NCBI GenBank assembly: GCA_024639165.1
Contig: JAHEIX010000002.1
Coordinates: forward strand, 136,350 to 200,349
DNA: 64,000 bases
DNA from: UBA7446 sp024639165
GTDB lineage: Bacteria > Bacteroidota > Bacteroidia > Flavobacteriales > Flavobacteriaceae
Direction: 5' to 3'
Part shown: positions 8,641 to 16,357 of the stretch, one piece after another
Position numbering within the stretch: position 1 is the first letter of the stretch
Layout: every line of letters begins with the position of its first letter
The notes under the pieces: model-generated
Told to the model about the DNA's origin: nothing
What the model saw: the letters and a program-made list of their open reading frames with translations, nothing else
Database searches by the model: none
Translations under genes and position numbers: made by a program

Positions 8641-10080
8641 ATGCGGTTGCCATCTCTTCGCGCTCGGATTTTTATAGCTCTAATTTTTTTGGTGCTGGTG
8701 GCTTCAATATTGATTGCGGGAGTAACCATTGTACAATATAGCGAGCAGTCCAACACCTATCACGAACAGCGTTTGTCGCGCAAAGAAAATCAACTCAAGA
8801 AGCGACTAAAGTACCTTTTGGAACGTACACCATTGAATGTTGGCGGAACAAACATTAAAGTCGTTTTTCAGCCCCACTTAAAGGAAACAGCAGACGTTTT
8901 AAACATTAACTTTAGGCTCTATAGCTTATCTGGTGATTTGCTTTGTTCTTCACAACTGATGGAATCAATTCCCTCACAAACACTTACTGCGACTATTTTA
9001 GAACAACTTCAACCCAATACGGATGAAAGACTAATAGACGTGAGTACTACTGATGGTGTAACAACACGTTCCTCATTTTCGTATATATATGATTTAGACA
9101 ACCAACCCTTGGCCATTGTTAACGTGCCTTATTTTGACGATGATTCGCTTAGTTCAATGGAGCTTAAAGCTTTTTTGATTCGTTTGGTTCAAGTGTATGT
9201 GGTCATGTTGATTATTGCCATCATTTTGGCATTTTTTGTCTCTTCTTATATAACACGTCATTTGGAAACCATCAGCAGTAAGCTCAATCAAACCAAACTA
9301 TCCAAAACAAACACCAAAATAGAATTAAACAAGGCCAGTCGTGAGATTTCAGCACTCGTGTCGGCCTATAATCACATGGTGGATGAGCTAGAGGCAAGTG
9401 CGGTTAAGCTCGCCAAATCCCAAAGAGAAGTAGCCTGGCGTGAAATGGCAAAACAAGTAGCACATGAAATTAAAAATCCGTTGACGCCTATGCGACTAAG
9501 CATTCAGCATTTTGAACAACAAGCAGCAAAAGGAAATGCCCAATGGTATGAAAAGGTACATGAGTTTAGTCAATCACTTATTCAACAAATTGACACCATG
9601 AGCGCCATTGCCTCAACATTTTCACAGTTTGCTACCATGCCAACAGGCCAATCAGAACGTATTAATGTAAAAGAAGTTGTAGGGCGTGCTTTAGAGCTGT
9701 ATGCAGATGCTCCCATTACTTTTCAGTCAGTAGCCGACGTATATGCTCATTTCGATGCCACACAGTTAGTGCGGATTATAAACAACCTCATTAACAACGC
9801 CATTCAGGCATGCGAAGAAGTTGAACAACCCCAGATTCGTGTGTCGCTGACTAAAGAAAAAAAATCAATCTTATTGGCTGTTGAAGACAATGGCAAGGGA
9901 ATTCCAAAAGACTTACACGACCGGATTTTTGAACCAACCTTTACCACGAAAACGAGCGGTATGGGATTGGGCTTGAGCATGGTAAAATCTATTGTTGAAA
10001 CCTATGATGGGTCTGTCGTTTTTGACTCTACCCCCGACGCACTTACGCGCTTTGAACTTCGCTTCCCAAGTGTTGATTAG
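8641..10080 (+). CDS. Membrane-bound sensor histidine kinase, NtrY-like
   Basis: A 479-residue two-component sensor. Order: transmembrane helix about 9-31, periplasmic sensor region 32-178, helix 180-202, HAMP-like linker to about 255, HisKA with phosphoacceptor H275 in KQVAHEIKNPLTPMRLS, and a HATPase_c domain with N box NNLINNAIQA (381-390), G1 DNGKGIP (416-422), and G2 GMGLGLSMV. The KNPLTPMRLSIQ wording is typical of NtrY-type kinases. It starts 3 bases after hemJ, so may be cotranscribed with it, but no response regulator is nearby. Its stop overlaps the convergent plsC stop by 4 bases. Confidence 0.93.
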   Translation: MRLPSLRARIFIALIFLVLVASILIAGVTIVQYSEQSNTYHEQRLSRKENQLKKRLKYLLERTPLNVGGTNIKVVFQPHLKETADVLNINFRLYSLSGDLLCSSQLMESIPSQTLTATILEQLQPNTDERLIDVSTTDGVTTRSSFSYIYDLDNQPLAIVNVPYFDDDSLSSMELKAFLIRLVQVYVVMLIIAIILAFFVSSYITRHLETISSKLNQTKLSKTNTKIELNKASREISALVSAYNHMVDELEASAVKLAKSQREVAWREMAKQVAHEIKNPLTPMRLSIQHFEQQAAKGNAQWYEKVHEFSQSLIQQIDTMSAIASTFSQFATMPTGQSERINVKEVVGRALELYADAPITFQSVADVYAHFDATQLVRIINNLINNAIQACEEVEQPQIRVSLTKEKKSILLAVEDNGKGIPKDLHDRIFEPTFTTKTSGMGLGLSMVKSIVETYDGSVVFDSTPDALTRFELRFPSVD

Positions 10081-10811
10081 GGATTGATAGCAGCTGTAAT
10101 GGTTTTTTCTAATCGCTCAAGGGTTTCTGCTACTTGATCGCTTGGGCAGTCCACAGGAGGGTGCATTTTAAGTGTAATTTTAGCACCAACACCCATAGGG
10201 AAATAGCCGTAGCGCGAGAGTTTCCAGGAATTGTTGATGGTAATGCCTACCAGCTTTGCGTCGGGCATGGCATCGATAAGTTGTTTTAATCCACCTATTC
10301 GAAAGGCGCTGGGTTTGGCGCTATTGCTTCGTGTTCCCTCTGGGAAAATCACAATACTGCTGTTGGTTATTGCCAGCTTTTCTCCAAATGCTTTGATGTC
10401 TTTTAGCGCCTGTTTGGGGTTTTTCCGATCAATAAGTACAGCACTGCCATTCCTTAGATTAAATGAAATGCTGGGGATTCCTTTGCCCAACTCTTTTTTT
10501 CCAACAAATGTTGGATAAGCCTTGCGTAAATACCAAATGAGCGGAGGGATGTCATAGGTGCTCTGGTGGTTGGCAACAAAAATATATGACTGGTTTTTTT
10601 CAATGGTAAAAGGGCAGTTCAAAACAAATCGAGTTCCTAAAATATTGAGGCAGCGCAACAACAAAAAGTTAAGCACAATGATGCTTGCACGGTGCGCTTT
10701 TTTTCCAAGAAAAAAATAGCAGATACGTTGGATGCCATCAAATAAGATGAGGGTGAACCCAAAAAACAGATAATACAGTACGCTAAGCGGATAGGATATT
10801 AGCTTAGCCAT
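10077..10811 (-). CDS. plsC: 1-acyl-sn-glycerol-3-phosphate acyltransferase
   Basis: PlsC acylates lysophosphatidate to phosphatidate at the inner membrane. The 244 residues start with a hydrophobic segment (about 8-28) and contain the catalytic NHx4D motif VANHQSTYD with H82 and D87, and the substrate-binding FPEGTRS at 156-162. It is convergent with the histidine kinase gene (4-base stop overlap, TTAG) and 9 bases downstream of the bacilliredoxin gene in the same direction. Confidence 0.93.
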   Translation of the reverse strand: MAKLISYPLSVLYYLFFGFTLILFDGIQRICYFFLGKKAHRASIIVLNFLLLRCLNILGTRFVLNCPFTIEKNQSYIFVANHQSTYDIPPLIWYLRKAYPTFVGKKELGKGIPSISFNLRNGSAVLIDRKNPKQALKDIKAFGEKLAITNSSIVIFPEGTRSNSAKPSAFRIGGLKQLIDAMPDAKLVGITINNSWKLSRYGYFPMGVGAKITLKMHPPVDCPSDQVAETLERLEKTITAAINP

Positions 10812-10820
10812 TTGTTAGGT

Positions 10821-11231
10821 TTAGCAGTGAGCGTTATAGGCTTCTTTAAGGTTTTCTGCGATAATGTCAGCAGGTCTTCCTTCAATGTGGTGCCTCTCAA
10901 GCATATGCACCAATTCTCCGTCATTGAACAACGCAATACTAGGCGATGAAGGGGGGAAAGGGACCATAAGTCCTCTTGCTTCTGCGGTAGCTTCTTTGTC
11001 TACTCCTGCAAATACAGTAATGAGTTGTGCAGGCGTTTTGTCGTTGGCTAGCGACATACGTACACCTGGGCGGGCGTTGGCAGCAGCACAGCCACAGACA
11101 GAGTTCACCACAACAAGTGTAGTTCCTTTTTTATTTATTGCCGAAGCAACACTTTCTGGAGTAGTACATTGGTCAAAACCTACGGCAGTAAGTTCGTCGC
11201 GCATGGGTTTAACAATTTCAGCAGGATACAT
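10821..11231 (-). CDS. Bacilliredoxin, BrxA/BrxB (YphP/YqiW) family
   Basis: A 136-residue thioredoxin-fold protein. The CGC redox motif is in VVNSVCGCAAANARPG (C46, C48) and the N-terminal MYPAEIVKPMRDEL is characteristic of the family, as is AGVDKEATAEAR and FPPSSPSIALF. In Bacillus such proteins remove bacillithiol from oxidised protein thiols; whether this organism makes bacillithiol cannot be judged here. A -7 element TATCTTTG lies 18 bases upstream. Confidence 0.93.
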   Translation of the reverse strand: MYPAEIVKPMRDELTAVGFDQCTTPESVASAINKKGTTLVVVNSVCGCAAANARPGVRMSLANDKTPAQLITVFAGVDKEATAEARGLMVPFPPSSPSIALFNDGELVHMLERHHIEGRPADIIAENLKEAYNAHC

Positions 11232-11249
11232 AGCAAATTATTTAGAGTA

Positions 11250-11257
11250 CAAAGATA
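11250..11257 (-). promoter_or_regulatory. -7 element of the bacilliredoxin gene
   Basis: TATCTTTG on the minus strand is an exact TAnnTTTG, giving a short leader of about 14-18 bases. Confidence 0.4.
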
Positions 11258-11274
11258 AGGAAGCTGTTGGATTT

Positions 11275-11793
11275 TTAGGCACGTTCGCAATACACCATAT
11301 AGTAACGGGGTGTAAAATAGCGCAATAGTGGCCTTAGTCCAATTTTTTTTGGGTCAGGCGAAGCCCAAATGAGACGGTCTTTGACAACCCAACCACTTTT
11401 TTCAAGCAAAAAATCAAATTGTTTTTGCTCGAATTCATGATAGTGTTTGTCCCAATCGTCTTTAGTGTTCCAATATGCAGAGGCAAACCACAGCTTTAGT
11501 GGCACAGAGGCAATTAGCTTTTGGGTTTTGAGTTGGCTAAGGATATTAAATGGTGCCAGCATATGTTCAAATATTTCAAAGGCAGTAATGCAATCCACAC
11601 CTGTATCTAAATAGGGCTGGAAATCTGTATCGAGGTTTTCACCTTTAGTATTGTCTACGGTATATCCTGACGAGGCAATAAATTTGGACAAGTCATTGGG
11701 AGTTCCCAAATCTAGAATTTTAGTACCGCTCTCTATGTGTTTTTGCACAAAAGAGCGTGTTTTTTTAAAACGGTTGGCTTCTGGAAATCGCAT
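11275..11793 (-). CDS. Class I SAM-dependent methyltransferase-like protein
   Basis: A 172-residue protein with a short Rossmann-type methyltransferase core. Motif I is KILDLGTPNDLSKF (about 25-38, a degenerate glycine loop), an acidic second strand follows, and the motif-IV-like DCITAFEIFEHM is at about 67-78. The tail with DDWDKHYHEFEQKQFDFLLE is typical of small flavobacterial methyltransferases of unknown substrate. A -7-like TACATTTA ends four bases before its ATG. I cannot name a substrate. Confidence 0.75.
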   Translation of the reverse strand: MRFPEANRFKKTRSFVQKHIESGTKILDLGTPNDLSKFIASSGYTVDNTKGENLDTDFQPYLDTGVDCITAFEIFEHMLAPFNILSQLKTQKLIASVPLKLWFASAYWNTKDDWDKHYHEFEQKQFDFLLEKSGWVVKDRLIWASPDPKKIGLRPLLRYFTPRYYMVYCERA

Positions 11794-11851
11794 GGCGTAA
11801 ATGTACTATAATATAAGATGATAAAAATGGGGCAAACCTTATTATCATTTG

Positions 11852-11859
11852 TATTTTTG
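11852..11859 (+). promoter_or_regulatory. -7 element placed four bases before a GTG start
   Basis: TATTTTTG followed by CAGC and then GTG at 11864. With transcription expected 4-6 bases after the element, the mRNA would begin at or next to the start codon. Confidence 0.5.
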
Positions 11860-11863
11860 CAGC

Positions 11864-12580
11864 GTGCGTTGGCTATTTGCATTTATTGGCTATATGATTT
11901 TCCGGTTTCCTGGAGCCTTATTGGGGTTTTTTTTGGGAACGCTTTTTGAAGCAGCGAATAGCGGAAGGATTAAAACTTCTTTCCAAACTGCACGTGTTTC
12001 CCAGCAAGACTTTGAGTTGCGCCTTTTGGCATTGGCCAGTATTGTGATAAGAGCCGATGGCAAAACAAGCCAATCCGAATTGGATTATGTGCGTGCACAG
12101 TTTGTTCAATTCTTTGGCAAAGAGCGTGCTAATCAAATTTTTCGTGTTTACAATGCCGAGTTCAAACAATCGGGGATTTCAATTCTAGAAATTGGACAAT
12201 TTCTTGCCAGCAGAACACAATACGGTGCCCGTTTACAGATGTTAGATTTCTTATTTCGCATAGCCAAAGCCGACGGCCGTGTTTCGCCACCCGAGTTAGA
12301 AAAACTAGTGGAAATTGCAGGGTATATGCGCATAAGCACCTTAGACTTTAACAGCATTAAGGCCATGTTTGTTGCCCAAACAGATAGCGCTTACACCATA
12401 TTAGAAGTACCCAAAACAGCTTCGGAAAACGACATCAAAAAGGCCTACAGGAACTTGGTGAAAAAACACCATCCAGATAAAGTACGTAACTTAGGGCAAG
12501 CCGCAGAGGAGGCCGCAAAAGAAAAATTTCAACGTATTCAAAAAGCATACGAAGACATTAAGAACGAACGAGGATTTTAG
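11864..12580 (+). CDS. TerB-like and DnaJ-domain membrane protein (DjlA-like)
   Basis: A 238-residue protein starting at GTG (VRWLFAFIGYMIFRFPG); a TTG 15 bases earlier is open but would lie inside the -7 element. It has one N-terminal hydrophobic segment (about 3-27), a TerB-like helical domain (about 50-165, with IVIRADGKTSQSELDYV and RIAKADGRVSPPEL, two acidic metal-site-like motifs), and a C-terminal J domain with HPD at 203-205. This order is that of DjlA, a membrane-anchored co-chaperone of DnaK. It leads a likely operon with the HupE-like and dCMP deaminase genes. Confidence 0.88.
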   Translation: MRWLFAFIGYMIFRFPGALLGFFLGTLFEAANSGRIKTSFQTARVSQQDFELRLLALASIVIRADGKTSQSELDYVRAQFVQFFGKERANQIFRVYNAEFKQSGISILEIGQFLASRTQYGARLQMLDFLFRIAKADGRVSPPELEKLVEIAGYMRISTLDFNSIKAMFVAQTDSAYTILEVPKTASENDIKKAYRNLVKKHHPDKVRNLGQAAEEAAKEKFQRIQKAYEDIKNERGF

Positions 12581-12586
12581 CACATC

Positions 12587-13168
12587 ATGAACGATTTTAT
12601 ATTTTATTTACGACTTGGCTTTGAGCATATTTTAGACATAAACGCTTATGATCACTTGCTTTTTTTGGTGGCCATGTCGCTGCCATTTGTATTTAAACAA
12701 TTGCGATTGTTGCTTTTGCTGGTAACGGCATTTACGGTTGGCCACACCCTGTCTCTTTGGGCCGCATCGGCTGGTATTATCCGTTTTTCTTCCAACTGGA
12801 TTGAGTTTTTAATCCCCATCACGATAGTACTCACCGCCCTACATACATTGTATTGGAATAACAGCTTGGAACGCAAACCGTCTTTGCCATTTTTTGTGCT
12901 TGCTGCCTTTTTTGGCATCATCCACGGACTTGGTTTTTCGGGCTATTTTTCTATGGTTTTTCCGCACAAATCAATAGGCCTTCCGCTGTTGTATTTTACC
13001 TTGGGTATTGAACTGGCACAGCTTCTTGTTGTGGCCTTGGTTGTTCTAGCCAACAGTATTTTGAGCAACGTCTTTAGGGTTTCAAAACGCGACCGCCTTT
13101 TGGTAGGCAGTAGCATAATTATAGGTATTTTAGTGCCTATTTTAATTACGGCAACCAAAGCACTATGA
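12587..13168 (+). CDS. HupE/UreJ-like membrane protein
   Basis: A 193-residue polytopic membrane protein with about six helices. Histidines that characterise HupE/UreJ proteins are seen in GFEHILDINAYDHLLFL (near 12-28), TVGHTLSLW (about 51-59) and FGIIHGLGFSGYF (about 109-121). Some family members carry nickel or cobalt, but no urease or hydrogenase genes are near, so the substrate is open. Six bases after the DjlA-like gene and overlapping the next gene by ATGA. Confidence 0.85.
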   Translation: MNDFIFYLRLGFEHILDINAYDHLLFLVAMSLPFVFKQLRLLLLLVTAFTVGHTLSLWAASAGIIRFSSNWIEFLIPITIVLTALHTLYWNNSLERKPSLPFFVLAAFFGIIHGLGFSGYFSMVFPHKSIGLPLLYFTLGIELAQLLVVALVVLANSILSNVFRVSKRDRLLVGSSIIIGILVPILITATKAL

Positions 13169-13596
13169 ACAAAGCTGAAAAGAAACAATTGCGCTATGAC
13201 ACAGCCTATATGCGCATGGCTATGGAGTGGGCCAAGCTATCGCATTGTCAACGCAAGCAAGTAGGGTCACTTATTGTCAAGGACCGTATGATTATTTCTG
13301 ACGGCTATAATGGAACCCCCACCGGTTTTGAAAATGCTTGTGAAGACCAAGCGCACTACACCAAATGGTACGTATTACACGCTGAGGCAAATGCGATTAT
13401 GAAAGTGGCCTCTTCCACCCAATCTTGCGCAGGAGCAACCCTCTACATTACACTGTCGCCCTGCAAAGAATGTAGTAAGCTTATCCATCAAGCAGGCATC
13501 AAAAGAGTGGTCTATGCAAAAGCATACAAAGATGTTTCTGGCATTGAATTTTTAGAACGGGCAGGCGTAGCAGTCGTTGCTTTGACCCAAGACTAA
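13165..13596 (+). CDS. Deoxycytidylate (dCMP) deaminase
   Basis: A 143-residue zinc deaminase converting dCMP to dUMP for dTMP synthesis. The zinc site is H72 in LHAEANAI with catalytic E74, plus C100 and C103 in SPCKECSKL. SDGYNGTPTGFENACED near 45-61 is the substrate-binding loop of dCMP deaminases, which distinguishes it from tRNA or cytidine deaminases. Its start overlaps the HupE-like stop (ATGA); its stop overlaps the convergent small membrane protein by 4 bases (CTAA). Confidence 0.94.
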   Translation: MNKAEKKQLRYDTAYMRMAMEWAKLSHCQRKQVGSLIVKDRMIISDGYNGTPTGFENACEDQAHYTKWYVLHAEANAIMKVASSTQSCAGATLYITLSPCKECSKLIHQAGIKRVVYAKAYKDVSGIEFLERAGVAVVALTQD

Positions 13597-13790
13597 CCCT
13601 TCATTTTTTCTTTAATCTTAAGGGCTATTTTTAGAATAGTAAGTAAGATAATAGCACAGAGACTTGCCCCAACCCCTATCACTGCGGCAAAACTTTCTCC
13701 TTCAAGCGGCTCCTCAAAATCGATGTGGAATAAATTAAAAATCAGCAAGCCAGCAGCCAAAACTAAAAAGATATATATAAGTACTTTCAT
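13593..13790 (-). CDS. Small two-helix membrane protein of unknown function
   Basis: A 65-residue protein with two hydrophobic segments (about 2-21 and 36-56) separated by an acidic loop (HIDFEEPLEGE) and ending in a lysine-rich tail (KIKEKMKG). I do not recognise a family. Its stop codon overlaps that of the convergent dCMP deaminase gene. The gap to marC (13791-13892) shows no clear gene. Confidence 0.65.
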   Translation of the reverse strand: MKVLIYIFLVLAAGLLIFNLFHIDFEEPLEGESFAAVIGVGASLCAIILLTILKIALKIKEKMKG

Positions 13791-13892
13791 GTGTTTATAA
13801 TTGTTGTTTTTTAATGGTCACACGTAACCTTTGATGTTAAAAAATAAGCATCCCTTTGTATGTTACTACTTATTTTTAACATGTCGGTTTCA

Positions 13893-14465
13893 TTAGTTAA
13901 ATAATTGTTGAACATTACCTGCAAATAACTTTACGGCAATTGCCATAAGAACCACGCCAAATATTTTACGGATTACGCCAATACCAGAAGGACCTAATAC
14001 TCGCTCAATGCGTTTGGAAGATTTCAATACAATATAAACAATGACAATATTGATTACAATAGCAACAATAAGATTGGCCAAGTTGTATTCAGCACGTAGC
14101 GAAAGAATAGAAGTCAGCGTTCCTGCACCCGCAATAATGGGGAATGCAATGGGTACAATAGACGCTGTTTCTGAAGATTCGTCTTTGTAGAGTTGTATGC
14201 CTAAAATCATTTCCAGTGCCAAAAAGAATATAATTAGCGCTCCAGCCACCGCAAAGGAGTTGACGTCAATGCCAATAAGACTTAGAATTTGTTCACCCAA
14301 AAATAAAAATCCAATCATAATTAGCCCGGCAACTAAAGAGGCTTTTTCGGACTGAATATGCCCAACCTTTTGCCGCAGGCCAATAACAATGGGAATGCTG
14401 CCAATAATATCGATGACGGCAAACAATACCATGGTGCAAGTGACGATTTCTTTTATGTTAAACAT
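13893..14465 (-). CDS. MarC-family integral membrane protein
   Basis: A 190-residue protein with six predicted helices. ATCTM-type start then LFAVIDIIGSIPIVIGL, the VAGALIIFFLALEMILGIQL block and PIAFPIIAGAGTLTSIL are the conserved blocks of MarC proteins, whose function remains uncertain despite early links to multiple antibiotic resistance. A -7 element TATCTTTG lies exactly four bases before the ATG. Confidence 0.92.
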   Translation of the reverse strand: MFNIKEIVTCTMVLFAVIDIIGSIPIVIGLRQKVGHIQSEKASLVAGLIMIGFLFLGEQILSLIGIDVNSFAVAGALIIFFLALEMILGIQLYKDESSETASIVPIAFPIIAGAGTLTSILSLRAEYNLANLIVAIVINIVIVYIVLKSSKRIERVLGPSGIGVIRKIFGVVLMAIAVKLFAGNVQQLFN

Positions 14466-14469
14466 GGCT

Positions 14470-14477
14470 CAAAGATA
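14470..14477 (-). promoter_or_regulatory. -7 element abutting the marC start
   Basis: TATCTTTG, then AGCC, then ATG on the minus strand; a predicted leaderless start. The divergent DUF3109 gene has TAGTTTAG, CAGC, ATG on the other strand (14500-14507), so both mRNAs would begin at or near their start codons. Confidence 0.45.
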
Positions 14478-14511
14478 CTTTATTTATGTTTCAAAATTGT
14501 AGTTTAGCAGC

Positions 14512-15093
14512 ATGTTTCAATTGGGCAAAACGCTAGTTTCAGAAACGCTTTTTGAGCAAGCTTTCACTTGCGATTTAACAGCGTGCAAAGGGGCATGTTG
14601 TGTGGAGGGCGAAGCTGGCGCACCGCTAGAAACAGCGGAAATAAGCCAGCTCAAAGAACACTGGACAACCCTTAAGCCCTTTCTGACAAAAGAAGGCATA
14701 GCGGCCATCGAGGTACAAGGCGTAGCCACCCGGAATGCATTTGAGGAGTGGGAAACCCCCCTGATTGACGGCAAGGCATGCGCATATATTGCTTATGACA
14801 GCAAAGGCGTTGCGCAGTGCGGCATTGAGCAAGCCAACAAGAAACAAGCGACCAATCTCCAGAAACCCATCTCATGCCATCTCTATCCCGTCCGTGTGAA
14901 AAACTACAGCGCATTTGTGGCAGTCAACTACCACGAATGGTCCATATGTGCGCCAGGCTGCTCACTTGGGGCAGCACTAAAACAACCGCTTTATCAATTT
15001 GTGAAAGGGGCACTGGTGCGAAAGTTTGGGCAGGCGTGGTATGATGCCTTGCATGCGGCGGCGCAAGATTTTGATGCTAACAACAATTGTTAG
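14512..15093 (+). CDS. DUF3109 family cysteine-rich protein
   Basis: A 193-residue cytoplasmic protein. Cysteines cluster as in the YkgJ/DUF3109 zinc or Fe-S binding group: C20, C25, C29, C30 in FTCDLTACKGACC, then QCGIEQAN, ISCHLYPVR and SICAPGCSLG. Function is unknown. Divergent from marC with only 46 bases between starts. Confidence 0.85.
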   Translation: MFQLGKTLVSETLFEQAFTCDLTACKGACCVEGEAGAPLETAEISQLKEHWTTLKPFLTKEGIAAIEVQGVATRNAFEEWETPLIDGKACAYIAYDSKGVAQCGIEQANKKQATNLQKPISCHLYPVRVKNYSAFVAVNYHEWSICAPGCSLGAALKQPLYQFVKGALVRKFGQAWYDALHAAAQDFDANNNC

Positions 15094-15298
15094 ACAATAC
15101 CCTTACCATACAGACTCTTACAAGTAGCTGAATATCAATATTTTACAAATAGACCATTTTTTAATCTTTTGTAGGAAAAGCCTTAGTTCTTGTTAAAAAC
15201 TAAAAGGCATTGTGGAAAAGTATGGCTTTTATTTGGTCATTTTTTTTGGAATATTTGTAAGGAAATTATTTATCCCAAAAACCCTTTAAAAAGAAATT
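15094..15298 (+). other. Intergenic region upstream of nrdB
   Basis: About 205 A+T-rich bases with no gene. A promoter-like ATATTTG lies near 15251-15257 (in GGAATATTTGTAAGG), preceded by a long T run. I looked for an NrdR box or a cobalamin riboswitch and see neither. Confidence 0.4.
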
Positions 15299-16282
15299 AT
15301 GCCAAATGCTATAGAACCCATATTGTCTGAAAACAAAAATCGCTTTGTAATTTTCCCAATTGAGCACCACGATATTTGGGAATGGTATAAGAAGTCAGAG
15401 GCGTGTTTTTGGACAGCTGAAGAGATTGATTTACATCAAGATTTGACAGATTGGTCTACGAAGCTGAATGATGATGAGCGTTATTTTATAAAACACATCT
15501 TGGCATTTTTTGCAGCATCGGACGGTATTGTAAATGAGAATTTGGCTGAGAACTTTGTAAACGAGGTGCAGTACAGCGAGGCGAAATTTTATTATGGGTT
15601 CCAAATCATGATGGAAAACATCCATTCTGAGACCTATTCTCTATTGATAGATACTTACGTTAAGGACGAAGCGGAAAAGAATAATTTATTTCAAGCTATT
15701 GAGGTGTTTCCTGCCATCAAGAAAAAAGCAGATTGGGCATTACGTTGGATAGATTCAGATTCTTTTGCAGAGCGTCTTATTGCTTTTGCAGCTGTAGAGG
15801 GAATCTTTTTCTCAGGGGCTTTCTGTTCTATTTTCTGGCTTAAAAAGCGTGGACTTATGCCAGGGCTAACATTCTCAAATGAATTAATTTCTCGTGACGA
15901 GGGCATGCACTGTGACTTTGCGGTTCACTTGCACAACAAACACTTGGTAAACAAAGTGCCACCCGCTCGTATCCGCGAAATTATTATCGATGCCTTAAAT
16001 ATTGAGCGTGAGTTTATTACGGAATCACTACCGATTAGTCTAATCGGAATGAACTCCAAACTGATGACGCAATATTTGGAATTTGTTACCGACCGTCTAC
16101 TTGTTGAGCTTGGCTTAGAAAAAGAGTTTAATGTATCCAACCCATTTGACTTTATGGATATGATCTCGCTTCAAGGAAAAACGAATTTCTTTGAAAAGCG
16201 TGTATCGGAATACCAAAAAGCAGGGGTGATGAACCAAGAAACAGAGGAAAAAGAGAAGTATTCTTTCGGCGACGACTTTTAG
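15299..16282 (+). CDS. nrdB: Class Ia ribonucleotide reductase small subunit (R2)
   Basis: NrdB holds the diferric-tyrosyl radical cofactor used by NrdA. The 327 residues show all ligands in eukaryote-like form: D44 in FWTAEEIDLHQD, E106 and H109 with radical Tyr Y113 in MENIHSETYSLL, E167 in AAVEGIFFSG, and E201 with H204 in SRDEGMHCDF. The C-terminal tail KYSFGDDF is the R1-docking peptide. It precedes nrdA by 75 bases in the same direction. Confidence 0.97.
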   Translation: MPNAIEPILSENKNRFVIFPIEHHDIWEWYKKSEACFWTAEEIDLHQDLTDWSTKLNDDERYFIKHILAFFAASDGIVNENLAENFVNEVQYSEAKFYYGFQIMMENIHSETYSLLIDTYVKDEAEKNNLFQAIEVFPAIKKKADWALRWIDSDSFAERLIAFAAVEGIFFSGAFCSIFWLKKRGLMPGLTFSNELISRDEGMHCDFAVHLHNKHLVNKVPPARIREIIIDALNIEREFITESLPISLIGMNSKLMTQYLEFVTDRLLVELGLEKEFNVSNPFDFMDMISLQGKTNFFEKRVSEYQKAGVMNQETEEKEKYSFGDDF

Positions 16283-16357
16283 TCATCCGAAAAAAGTGCA
16301 GCATCGATATTCACCAATAATATCCGCGCAGATTAACCAATAAAACCAAACGACATT

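Noticed and set aside
15094..15298. Riboswitch or NrdR operator before nrdB
   Set aside because: No conserved cobalamin-riboswitch blocks or paired NrdR-like palindromes could be seen.
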